64,000 nucleotides of DNA, taken from positions 1,054,001 through 1,118,000 of the forward strand of contig NZ_CP119789.1 in assembly GCF_029338275.1 (NCBI RefSeq). The letters run 5' to 3'. This document shows, one piece after another, positions 1 to 8,410 of the stretch. Position 1 is the stretch's first letter. Each line of letters starts with the position of its first letter. The DNA is from Haloarcula ordinaria (lineage in GTDB: Archaea; Halobacteriota; Halobacteria; Halobacteriales; Haloarculaceae). The position numbers and the translations under genes were made by a program. The notes beneath the pieces are model-generated. The model was not told where the DNA came from. It ran no database searches and was given only the letters and a program-made list of their open reading frames with translations.

Positions 1-2591
1 TGGATATTCGACACAACGAATTCCTTCTCGCCGTCGCCCGGGTCGGGGCGTCGCTCGTACGAGTACGCGTCGATCTCGTCGAAGACTCTCGCTGCTTCGT
101 CGACGAACTCAGCCGTCAGCCCGTTCTCGTCTCGACCAGCGATCCAATCCAACCTGAACTTCAGTTTCCCATCTTGGTTGAGCTGTATGAGACCAACACC
201 AGGGTCTATGAGATCCGTTTTCAATTGAGCAGTCACATTGTGATCCCCACCGCCCGTATCGAGCCGTCCAATCTCTTCACCAGCCGTCAATAACCGTTCT
301 GCACGGGCATGCTCTGTCTCGTCTAACGTGGACGTGATAAGTTCACGAAACGCTTCCACCGACTTGTTGCTTTCCCGCCACGCTTCGATACCCCGTGAAA
401 CACCGGTCCCATCAGCGATCGTTTCGACAGGTGCCGCAGCCAGCGGGACTGGATCTTCGATACCAGCCAACTGGCAGAGCGCAGTGTACAGGTCTGCCGC
501 GTCAAACGACTGGATCTTCTCGGCGTCCCACTGGACGAGTCGCTCCCCGGTCTCAGTCAACAATTCATCTCGCAGTCGGTCAAACTGCCCGAAATAATAC
601 TCCTCCAGTTGCGGGAGGATATCGTACCGCCATGCGTCCACGACGTCCGTCGCCGAGTCGTGCCCGAGCAAGTACGTGTGCCCGAGTTGCTTCCCTTTCC
701 CGAGTTCCGGTGCGCGTAAAATCCGTTCGTTCAGCGTTTCAACTGCTAAGACGCTCACCCCGAGTAATTGCTCTCGGCGCGACACGTCTTCGTTCGGTTG
801 CATGACCGCTGAGCGCGGATCCGCAGCGACCATGCCGTCTTCTTCCCACACGATATCGAGGTCCGGTGGGAAGTCTACGAACCGGAACCGGCGGCGAAGC
901 GCCGTATCCACCAGCGCGATCGATTGATCCGCCGTGTTCATCGTTCCAATCACGTACAGATTCGGCGGGAGCGTAAACGTCTCACCTGAGTGTGCCAACT
1001 CCACGTCGAACGACCCGCGCTTATCGGCCTCTAACAACGTGATGACTTCACCGAAGATCTGTGCGAGGTTCCCGCGGTTGATCTCGTCGATAATTAGCAC
1101 GTACCGGTCCGGTTCTGTGCCGGCTTCGACCGCCCGTTCGTACGCAGCCATCGCCACCGTCTGCATCCGCTTCAACGCGCCGTCCTGCACCTCATACGCT
1201 ACCTGCCCATCGTCGTCCGTCTTCGCACTCAACCCTTCGACGAAATCCTCGTACGTGAACGACGGGTGGAACGTCACCGTCGCAACCCGGTCAGACACCG
1301 CGTCACCACCGTCCTGCTGCCCTACCCACCACTTGGCGAAGCGCTCCGCCGTGTACGTCTTCCCCGTCCCTGGCGGCCCGTAGAACACGACTTGCTTCTT
1401 TTCCAGTAACTGCCGTTCAATCTCAGCCGCCTGATCAGGTGCTTCGGGAATCTCTTCACCCGGCTCATCGGGCTTAGGCGATTTGATTAGATTCCACGCT
1501 TCACCGGTATCCAGCAGGTACTCTGCAGCCGCTAACGACAACTGTGACAGGTATGCTTGCTTCAGATTCCCGTTCGAATCGATCGGGTAGTACTTCTGAT
1601 GCCACTCCGGCGTATCCAGCGATTGCTTTAACTCCGTATCGACAGGCACTGAATCAGCGAACCACTCGAAATCAACCGGGACGCGATGATACTCCTCATC
1701 TCTGAACTCGTACCGGGTCGGTGTCCCCGTTACCGTCGAGAGGCCGACCAACTCATCGTTAAAATTGTGGAACACCACATCACCGTCGGCCAATTCCCCA
1801 AGCTCGTGATGCCACACATCGTCCACTTTCGCCCGTAGATACTCGTCCTCAATTTCAGATTGGTTCGACTGATTCACCCAAAAATACGACCGCTCACCCT
1901 CCAGCGTTACGCCACCCCGTTCTCCCTCTCGATCGTTCGCCCACACGAAAAAGTAATCCAAGTCACGGAAGTTCGCCTCGAATCCGTAATCATCTCGAAC
2001 TGACCGGTACCTTGCAGCCGTCTCCGGGAACTCAGAAACTGCATTCGACACGTCTTCATCGAAGTACTCCGCCAGACCAGTCCGTGACATCGTATTCACG
2101 ACCGGGTAATACTCCGGATGCAGATACGAGAGAATCGGCGAGAGTTTCCCACACTTCACATTCGGCAGGTCAAGCTCAGCCAACCGGCGAACCGCATCAT
2201 CCCACGCCTCCGGGTCCTCCGACGTCACAAGCGTGTCAAAACACTCTGTCACCGCTTCGGTTTGCTCAGCCGGCACCTCGATCGGGAACAACAACCCCCC
2301 GACGGTCCCAACCTCCTCAGCAAGACGTTCTTTCAAATCCCTCTTCACCTCGCCTGGAATATCTAACTCATCAATCTCACCGCGCTTGCTCGACACCGGG
2401 TACGTACTATTATTCATACACACCCGATACAACGCCGTCAACTCCTGCTGCCCAAGCTCCCCCGCCTCAAGCAGCACTGCCGCAAGATCCTGTACAATCC
2501 CGGCCGTCTTCACCACCGGCACTCGTTGCTCATCCCACTCCCGATCCGCAAGATACGCCGCAACTAACTCCTCACTTGACGAATCAACCAT
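1..2591 (-). CDS. mcrB: EVE-McrB type IV restriction AAA+ protein (3' end cut by window)
   Basis: This is the motor subunit of a McrBC-type modification-dependent restriction system. The reading frame is open from ATG at 2591 to the window edge (863 codons seen, C-terminus missing). The N-terminal ~220 residues are an unrecognised helical region. Residues ~228-330 look like an EVE domain (hallmark YFWVNQ), a PUA-fold reader of modified bases often fused to McrB. The ATPase has Walker A GPPGTGKT at ~405-412, then FHPSFTYEDFVEG, Walker B LIIDEINRG at ~495-503, sensor GTMNTAD and the arginine-finger segment ALRRRF, all in the order of McrB. The nuclease partner McrC would be expected downstream, off the left edge. 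Lower GC than the right half of the window fits an acquired defence gene. Family call is firm; the exact modification recognised is unknown. Confidence 0.9.
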   Translation of the reverse strand, partial: MVDSSSEELVAAYLADREWDEQRVPVVKTAGIVQDLAAVLLEAGELGQQELTALYRVCMNNSTYPVSSKRGEIDELDIPGEVKRDLKERLAEEVGTVGGLLFPIEVPAEQTEAVTECFDTLVTSEDPEAWDDAVRRLAELDLPNVKCGKLSPILSYLHPEYYPVVNTMSRTGLAEYFDEDVSNAVSEFPETAARYRSVRDDYGFEANFRDLDYFFVWANDREGERGGVTLEGERSYFWVNQSNQSEIEDEYLRAKVDDVWHHELGELADGDVVFHNFNDELVGLSTVTGTPTRYEFRDEEYHRVPVDFEWFADSVPVDTELKQSLDTPEWHQKYYPIDSNGNLKQAYLSQLSLAAAEYLLDTGEAWNLIKSPKPDEPGEEIPEAPDQAAEIERQLLEKKQVVFYGPPGTGKTYTAERFAKWWVGQQDGGDAVSDRVATVTFHPSFTYEDFVEGLSAKTDDDGQVAYEVQDGALKRMQTVAMAAYERAVEAGTEPDRYVLIIDEINRGNLAQIFGEVITLLEADKRGSFDVELAHSGETFTLPPNLYVIGTMNTADQSIALVDTALRRRFRFVDFPPDLDIVWEEDGMVAADPRSAVMQPNEDVSRREQLLGVSVLAVETLNERILRAPELGKGKQLGHTYLLGHDSATDVVDAWRYDILPQLEEYYFGQFDRLRDELLTETGERLVQWDAEKIQSFDAADLYTALCQLAGIEDPVPLAAAPVETIADGTGVSRGIEAWRESNKSVEAFRELITSTLDETEHARAERLLTAGEEIGRLDTGGGDHNVTAQLKTDLIDPGVGLIQLNQDGKLKFRLDWIAGRDENGLTAEFVDEAARVFDEIDAYSYERRPDPGDGEKEFVVSNI

Positions 2592-2665
2592 CGTACCACT
2601 ATACACCCTTACAGTCGCTGATAAAACTACTCCTGCAAACCAAGTATTAGTTCAGGAACTACCAC

Positions 2666-3364
2666 TCAACGCAACACGTCTCGGACCGTCGCTACCCCAT
2701 ACAGGACTCCGAGCAAAATCCCCACCGTATGCGATACTGACCCTGTTTGCGGACCGCCAAATTCGGGAATCAGCAACTCAAGCAGCCACCACAAAATGAA
2801 TCCGAGTGCGGTCGCCAATAAGAGAATACTGGCTTCAGCGTCGCTAACATTGTCCCTGTATAGACCGGCACCCGTCCAGACAGCAGTAATTGCTGCGAAT
2901 GCAGTGATACTCCCACTTGCCCCTAACACAGACGGATTATTGCTACCGGTCACGACGAGAAATCCCAACTGAGCGATTGTCGTGACGTACCCGAACACCA
3001 CAAAAAGAAGCACGTACCTCGCACGAGAGCACTGCTCTTCCACAACGCGCCCGAATACAAATAACAACACGCCATTCCCAACCACGTGCAGACGATACCC
3101 TGGAACCACGCTGTGACTCACAATCACCGATAAGAGCCCCGGCGTCAACTCGGTAGTCGCAGCAAACCAGTACTGATACGCAGCCCCACCAGCCCCAAAC
3201 GCAACAACCGTCTCGATCATCACCATTAGGAAGAAAACAGCCAAGAGACCAGTCGTCACGACGTGCTCCCGTAATTCCGAAACAATGTTCTCAACAGTCA
3301 GCAGCCGGCGAAGTGCACCGAGGAGACTATCAACGATACCCCAATGTATGTACTGATACCGCAT
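2666..3364 (-). CDS. rhomboid-family intramembrane serine protease
   Basis: A 232-residue polytopic membrane protein with about six hydrophobic segments. The rhomboid signatures are present: His93 and Asn97 in HVVGN (oxyanion region), the fG..vE segment after it, nucleophile Ser150 in GASGS, and catalytic His212 in SHTVGILLG. Rhomboids cut single-pass membrane proteins within the bilayer. The gene sits 74 bp upstream of the EVE-McrB gene, on the same strand, so both may share a transcript. An AT-rich TATA-like stretch lies just upstream of the ATG. Whether it serves the defence island or is an independent cargo gene cannot be told from sequence. Confidence 0.85.
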   Translation of the reverse strand: MRYQYIHWGIVDSLLGALRRLLTVENIVSELREHVVTTGLLAVFFLMVMIETVVAFGAGGAAYQYWFAATTELTPGLLSVIVSHSVVPGYRLHVVGNGVLLFVFGRVVEEQCSRARYVLLFVVFGYVTTIAQLGFLVVTGSNNPSVLGASGSITAFAAITAVWTGAGLYRDNVSDAEASILLLATALGFILWWLLELLIPEFGGPQTGSVSHTVGILLGVLYGVATVRDVLR

Positions 3365-3406
3365 AAACGCGGGTGAAATAAAACTGTCACCTGATATGCG
3401 TATTAC

Positions 3407-3859
3407 TCACGAAAGATTTTCGACGTGATATCTGATTGGGTCGGGTAACTCATTCCAGTCTGCACAAAATCGCTTTGCAACTTCTCGCTTTGCAAACGAC
3501 ATGTATGGCCCGCCATCATACTCATCGAAAACACCAAACGTACTGCCAGATCCCATCTCTCCCTCGTAATCCCACTTCTCCTCAACAGCGTCAAGTGTCA
3601 GTTCGTCGTCTACCACGTCAGCAAGGTCCTGGATGTAATCTGCCGCCGGAATCATGTCCTCCCCCCATCCGCGCTGATGATAAATACTCAACATACTCCT
3701 CGTGAACTCACGCGCCTCCTCAGCAGTGTACGCAGCATCATACTCCCCTGCCTGGAGAATCACCGCAAGCTCACTATCGGAAATCGCAGCCGTCACATCC
3801 GCTGGATTTTCAGTAATAACGATGTCAGCCACCCGTTCCTGCGCATCCGACTCGTACAC
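3407..3859 (-). CDS. acidic hypothetical protein
   Basis: A 150-residue acidic soluble protein with no recognised domain, signal peptide or membrane segment. It is mostly predicted helical, with a conserved-looking Gly-rich stretch (EGEMGSGSTFGVFDEYDGG) near the C-terminus. It is on the same strand as the rhomboid and EVE-McrB genes, 42 bp upstream of the rhomboid start, so it is probably the first gene of that transcription unit. Haloarchaeal amino-acid composition and the operon position support it as real; function is unknown. Confidence 0.65.
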   Translation of the reverse strand: MYESDAQERVADIVITENPADVTAAISDSELAVILQAGEYDAAYTAEEAREFTRSMLSIYHQRGWGEDMIPAADYIQDLADVVDDELTLDAVEEKWDYEGEMGSGSTFGVFDEYDGGPYMSFAKREVAKRFCADWNELPDPIRYHVENLS

Positions 3860-4052
3860 TCATAACCCACGGTATAGCTCCCTCATAAACACCAAGGCTG
3901 TAGGTTACCAGAGGACAAGCCCGCGCGTACTTGAAACGATCAGCGAGAAGATTTAGTCGGTGAATTTGCGCTTATAATATTCTTAATCCCGAAGCGGATA
4001 CTAGTCGAGAAAAACAAATCGTTCGGAAAGCAGACCATGCCATCACAGGTAA

Positions 4053-4059
4053 TTTATTA
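4053..4059 (+). promoter_or_regulatory. TATA-box-like promoter for the GTPase gene
   Basis: The motif tttatta is centred about 28 bp upstream of the ATG at 4084, the spacing expected for an archaeal TATA box in front of a leaderless transcript. This argues that translation starts at 4084 and not at the in-frame ATG at 4060. Confidence 0.5.
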
Positions 4060-4083
4060 ATGTTTGATATGCCATTACTGATA

Positions 4084-5355
4084 ATGGCGATCGATCCAGA
4101 GAAGATTACTCACTACCGCAAAATTGTCGACGATATTATCGAATGGGCACCGCTCAAAGACGAGAACCGACAGTACGTCATCAACCAAGTCTTTGGTGAA
4201 GCCTTCGGTGAAATAGAAGATTTAGTTGAGGACTCTCGCTCACCGCGATTATACTTATTTGGCCGGTCCGGAGCCGGAAAATCCTCACTCATCAACGCAC
4301 TCGCCAACAAGGACGACCCGGTTGCTGACGTCGGAACTGTCGAGCCGACGACAATAGATTCTGAGCTGTACAACATTTCTTTCCCCGAGCAACACGCGAC
4401 ATGGGAAGTCGTTGACTCACGCGGCCTGTTTGAAACCGTCTCGCCCGATGGCGACGTCCCGGCTGACACAGTGTCTCTAATGAAAGACGACTTGCAGGAG
4501 TACCGACCAGATATTCTCCTGCACGTCGTCACTCCGGACCAAGTCCGCGCAGGGCAAGAAGACTTCAAAGCCGTCCAACAGCTTCGAGACGAACTCGGTG
4601 ACGCGTTCCCACCCGTTGTCTACTGCCTCAATAAAGTCGATATGCACATGTCCCCTGGCGGGCTGTGGCCACCAGACAAGAACAACGCGCTGGCACACGA
4701 CATCAAAGACAACCTGGATTTCGTCGCCCGAGTATTAGATATCGAACACAAATCGACGCTTGCAGACAAACTCCCATTTCACGGGTATGAATTCGACTCC
4801 GACACTCACATCGGCGTTATTCCGCTGTGCCTGCGGGAAGACACATATTGGAACGTCGACACATTGTCCTGGTTGATCGGCGATTTTTTACCAGATGACG
4901 CGCGCCTGCAGTTCATGCAAGCCCAACAGCGCGACCAGCTAATGCGACGCATGTCACGCGACTACACGAACAGATTTTCACTCATCGCCGGCAACATTGG
5001 CGGGACACCCTCACCCATCGCAGACATCGCAGTTCTCACTCCACTGCAACTCCTCCTCGTCGGCGTCATCGGCGGGTTCTCCTGCCGCAAATTCGAGTTC
5101 GCCACCGTTCAGGATTACTTAACTGCGATGGGCAGCACCACAGTCACTGGCCTCGCCGCCCGCGAACTCGCTCGCTCACTCGCGCAATTCCTCCCCGTAG
5201 CCGGGCAAATAGTCTCAGGCGGTGTCGCCGCCGGGACCACATGGGCCATCGGCCGCTCCGCCGAAGAATACTTCTTCAACGACAACGTCGTCAAACCCTC
5301 CGAATTCTTCACCAAAGGAAAGAAACAGTTCAGCGGAGAATTCAAATCGAAGTGA
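4084..5355 (+). CDS. Era/IRG-like GTPase with hydrophobic C-terminal tail
   Basis: A 423-residue GTPase. A helical N-terminus is followed by G1 GRSGAGKSS (~60-68), a Thr-rich G2 (VEPTT), G3 DSRG (~111-114) and G4 NKVD (~183-186). The last third is hydrophobic with paired helices (around PIADIAVLTPLQLLLVGVIGG and the ARELARSL/AGQIVSGGVAAG stretch), resembling the DUF697/YcjF or IRG-type tail that binds membranes. Residue choice DSRG in place of the usual DxxG with Pro-Gly is typical of that branch. The gene is transcribed alone, with its own TATA box, against its left neighbours. GTPases of this group remodel or sense membranes; an anti-viral role is inference from the island context. An upstream ATG at 4060 would add eight residues. 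Confidence 0.8.
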   Translation: MAIDPEKITHYRKIVDDIIEWAPLKDENRQYVINQVFGEAFGEIEDLVEDSRSPRLYLFGRSGAGKSSLINALANKDDPVADVGTVEPTTIDSELYNISFPEQHATWEVVDSRGLFETVSPDGDVPADTVSLMKDDLQEYRPDILLHVVTPDQVRAGQEDFKAVQQLRDELGDAFPPVVYCLNKVDMHMSPGGLWPPDKNNALAHDIKDNLDFVARVLDIEHKSTLADKLPFHGYEFDSDTHIGVIPLCLREDTYWNVDTLSWLIGDFLPDDARLQFMQAQQRDQLMRRMSRDYTNRFSLIAGNIGGTPSPIADIAVLTPLQLLLVGVIGGFSCRKFEFATVQDYLTAMGSTTVTGLAARELARSLAQFLPVAGQIVSGGVAAGTTWAIGRSAEEYFFNDNVVKPSEFFTKGKKQFSGEFKSK

Positions 5356-5390
5356 GAACCATTGCCCCACAGAGCGGTGCGATACCGGTG

Positions 5391-6689
5391 TTACGGCAAT
5401 GCACCAGCGGTATCAGTATGGACTCGTAGCCGGGAACATAATTCAAGAAGCCCCTGAATATCCGCCGGGAGAAACTGTACGGACACCCTTGTCTCAAGCT
5501 CGGATTGTGTTCGAGACTGATGAAGAGACAGAACTACTGATTCATCATGCATTCTCGTAATCGAACACGTGACTGGTTGTGCACCTGTGGCTACTTTGTG
5601 CGACCAGATATCCTGCCCCCCGGAACCTGGCGGGATTCGCTCTGAAACAAACGCTATCTCAGTACACAATGTGAGTACGAGTTCCGTGAATACTTCGTGG
5701 AATCCAGGTTCAATAGGTACGGTAAGTGCCTCACCGATCCGTCTCGTTTCAACTGACAAGTTCACGGGCTCACCGGTCGGCGTAACAAGGAGTTCTATGG
5801 TGAACGAGTCTCGGTCCCCACCCGAAAACCACTCGTCAAGATAGCAGTGCCTCTCGGCAGCTCTCGCCGACTCTTGATACTCATGCGCAACCTCGTTCAG
5901 ATCGGATTCGCACACCCACTCGGACAGTACTCGCCGAAAAATCTCGTTCACTAACCGTCCTGTTGCATTGTCTTCCGGAGCGAGCGAAAGCGATACTTCT
6001 CTTTCCAACGACCACGTCGGCTCTCGTGATTCAGATGCGTCGGTGTCTGCATCATCTCCATAGTCCGTAAGTGCCTGTTGCCCAATTTGCGTATCCTCTA
6101 AGTATACCGCCAATTCTTGCTCAGTCACCTGCACAGACCAGTCAGCCGTTTCACCCGGTCGAGAATCCTCTTCTATCGGTTGCGGCACAGCATACAACCA
6201 CACTGGTACCGGGTCTGTCAACGTCACATCCTCATACCCGGGATGACTCCCCTCGTAATCCGCCTTAGACAACCACAACACGCTGAACCCTGCACTCAGA
6301 TAATCCTCAGTCACGTCCTTTACAGACTTCCGCTGATGGTGATGTTGCACTTCGACAGCAATCCCGCGACCAAGCTGTGAATCTGGCTCCACAAACAATA
6401 CGCGAATATCAGCCCGTCGCTGCCCATCCACCATCGAATGTTCAAACGACACTTCCGCGTCAGGATACTGCTCAAGCAACTTCTGCGCCGCAATATGCTT
6501 CATCTCAATGTGCATCGCCGATTCACCACCACACTCCGCATCAACCGGGACATGATAGAAATGCCGCGCAACCGCCTCACCCTCCCGAACCTTCATTTTT
6601 GCCTCACAACTTGGGCACCACACAAACCCATCATCAGCCACTTCCAACGGTAACACCGGTCGGTTACCACGGACCCCAATAAACGGCAT
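5391..6689 (-). CDS. CoiA-like nuclease-domain protein
   Basis: A 432-residue protein. The N-terminal ~150 residues match the CoiA family: a zinc-knuckle-like CPSC (25-28), His60 and Lys64 in the helix before the core, then RADIRV (Asp94) and AVEVQ (Glu113, Gln115), followed by the Y...GF.VLWL motif. This is the D...E-x-Q/K arrangement of PD-(D/E)XK nucleases. The C-terminal ~280 residues have no recognised domain. CoiA proteins are linked to processing of incoming DNA during competence, and relatives occur in phage-defence settings. The gene is divergent from the small-barrel protein at 6769 with only ~79 bp between starts. Nuclease activity is inferred, not proved. Confidence 0.75.
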   Translation of the reverse strand: MPFIGVRGNRPVLPLEVADDGFVWCPSCEAKMKVREGEAVARHFYHVPVDAECGGESAMHIEMKHIAAQKLLEQYPDAEVSFEHSMVDGQRRADIRVLFVEPDSQLGRGIAVEVQHHHQRKSVKDVTEDYLSAGFSVLWLSKADYEGSHPGYEDVTLTDPVPVWLYAVPQPIEEDSRPGETADWSVQVTEQELAVYLEDTQIGQQALTDYGDDADTDASESREPTWSLEREVSLSLAPEDNATGRLVNEIFRRVLSEWVCESDLNEVAHEYQESARAAERHCYLDEWFSGGDRDSFTIELLVTPTGEPVNLSVETRRIGEALTVPIEPGFHEVFTELVLTLCTEIAFVSERIPPGSGGQDIWSHKVATGAQPVTCSITRMHDESVVLSLHQSRTQSELETRVSVQFLPADIQGLLELCSRLRVHTDTAGALP

Positions 6690-6768
6690 CAGGTCACCTA
6701 ATCAAACGGCACGTCAAAAGTAGTTTTCACTCGCATGTTATTGGTACCCAAAAACATATGACGGTTAC

Positions 6769-7191
6769 GTGAGTATATTGGTTATCGTGGGTATCTCAGT
6801 AAACGGAACACACACTGGCACTGTTTCTGACTTTACGAATTCCGGGAACCCGATCGTGATGCTACCGCAGGCAACGAAACGAATCGTTGTCAAAGCGCGC
6901 GACGGGAAGCAAATCGACGAGGGTGATAATCTGAAATTTAGTATCCAATCCACAAATCGAGACCATCATTTAGCTAATCTCCTCAGCCACGCCCCGGACG
7001 GGACCCATCACAATCACGACTCGACACCGAACATTCCGATCCACCACGACGGCAACTCAGCAACCGCCTCCCGCAGCGAAAAATCCGCCACGCAATCCGT
7101 CGACGACAGGAAATTCGACCCGAAAACCCACGGCGCACCCAAAACCTCCAAAGAAAAACCCAAGCGAAAATTCCTCCGAACAGACAGATGA
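6769..7191 (+). CDS. small-barrel (TRAM/OB-like) protein with basic tail
   Basis: A 140-residue protein, GTG start at 6769. Residues ~8-65 form a beta-rich block with an SGNPIVMLP motif and a GDNLKFSIQS strand, reminiscent of TRAM/OB small barrels that bind RNA or DNA. The C-terminal ~70 residues are low complexity, His- and Lys-rich and end in a basic segment, unusual for an acidic haloarchaeal proteome and suggestive of nucleic-acid binding. The downstream 7302 protein has a comparable SGN-containing barrel and a similar basic tail, so the two look related. An internal GTG at 6787 is an alternative start. Function unknown. Confidence 0.6.
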   Translation: MSILVIVGISVNGTHTGTVSDFTNSGNPIVMLPQATKRIVVKARDGKQIDEGDNLKFSIQSTNRDHHLANLLSHAPDGTHHNHDSTPNIPIHHDGNSATASRSEKSATQSVDDRKFDPKTHGAPKTSKEKPKRKFLRTDR

Positions 7192-7301
7192 GTAATTCCC
7201 ATCACGTCTCGGAACCATTGACTTAGTGGTCCTCTCATTTCCATGTGATAGATTGACGCGACGTGTATGATTATAACCGGCGAGCCTGATATGTAAGCAC
7301 A

Positions 7302-8321
7302 ATGTCTAGCGAGGATGGAGAAATTGACGATGTTGTTGAGGTTTGTGTCCCACCGATCTCGATGGCGGATGAGGAACGAGGCCTCGCCAATGGGCAGGAT
7401 ATCGATTTAATCGAGTTTGCTGACTTCGCCACGAGTAAAGCTGGAACTGCAGGGGGACTCGGCGTCGCATTAGATTCGTTACAAGCTCTCAGCGAAGATA
7501 TCGAGACGTTCGCTCAGACCGGCGCTGCACCAGGGGACCTAGAACTGCACGCCGAAGCCATCCAAGACGTCGTCCGTATTTTAACCAGCATGGCCGCCGC
7601 AGAGATTGACTCATACGACACACCGCTATACACTGACGCTGATTCAAATCCTACTGATGAGGACGATCAAGCGTCAGCTTCCAGCGACTCGTCAACGGAA
7701 GAGAACAGTATCCCCAAGGAAAATCTGATGAAGGTAACCGTGGACCGAATTAGCGGTTCAGGGAATATTATCGCTGAACCAGTCGACGCGGAGCCCAATC
7801 ACATCCACGTCCAGAACGGGACCGTCGGAGAAACCGCAGTAGCGTACTACGCCGATGGAAACTTGTGCTCGAAAGGGGGCACGGACAAGCCCTACACGTT
7901 CCCCTATGAGTCCGATGAGAACGGACAAAGGACACTCCAGCGTGACGATGCCATCCCGTTGACCGAAGGCCAGCACATCCAAGTTCACGACGCCTCGAAA
8001 GAAGAGGGGTTTGTCTACATCGATGGGTACGATCTGCAAGCAATCAAGCTTGACGACGAAATTAAGGATGGCGCTACTGTCCTGCTAGAGATTACCGACG
8101 TCAAGACGAACACAGCCGTTGGACAACTCGAAGACCAGTCAACCTCCTTAACCAGCTCGCGGAACAGCAAGACATTCAAACCGAACCCAAAATCAAAACG
8201 AACATCACGACGAAAATCCGGAACCAGTACCGGGTCAACCTCAAACTCCGGCGGAATCCCGAAAGTATCTGGCGGCCCCGCAGGCACAAAAAACGACTTA
8301 CTATCGGGCAAGAAGCTCTGA
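7302..8321 (+). CDS. TRAM-like domain protein with acidic N-terminus and basic tail
   Basis: A 339-residue protein. The N-terminal ~110 residues are acidic and helical; a Ser/Asp-rich linker follows (~115-140). Residues ~145-260 contain a beta-rich domain with VDRISGSGNIIAEP and NGTVGETAVAYY, the pattern of a TRAM domain (a small RNA-binding barrel), and a second strand set near DGATVLLEITDV. The last ~70 residues are rich in Lys, Arg, Ser and Asn. It lies 110 bp after the 6769 gene on the same strand and shares its SGN motif and basic tail, so the pair probably form one transcription unit. It ends 89 bp before the stop of the convergent phosphoesterase gene. RNA or DNA binding is inference. 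Confidence 0.7.
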   Translation: MSSEDGEIDDVVEVCVPPISMADEERGLANGQDIDLIEFADFATSKAGTAGGLGVALDSLQALSEDIETFAQTGAAPGDLELHAEAIQDVVRILTSMAAAEIDSYDTPLYTDADSNPTDEDDQASASSDSSTEENSIPKENLMKVTVDRISGSGNIIAEPVDAEPNHIHVQNGTVGETAVAYYADGNLCSKGGTDKPYTFPYESDENGQRTLQRDDAIPLTEGQHIQVHDASKEEGFVYIDGYDLQAIKLDDEIKDGATVLLEITDVKTNTAVGQLEDQSTSLTSSRNSKTFKPNPKSKRTSRRKSGTSTGSTSNSGGIPKVSGGPAGTKNDLLSGKKL

Positions 8322-8410
8322 ACAGCACCAATCATCGCTACTCACCCCCCTGCTCCTGATACGCGACACGACAGTATCCAATTTCTCCCCTCTTGCTCCG
8401 CCAGCACCCA

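Noticed and set aside
328..1383. Several plus-strand open frames
   Set aside because: They run antisense to the EVE-McrB gene, whose motifs are continuous on the minus strand.
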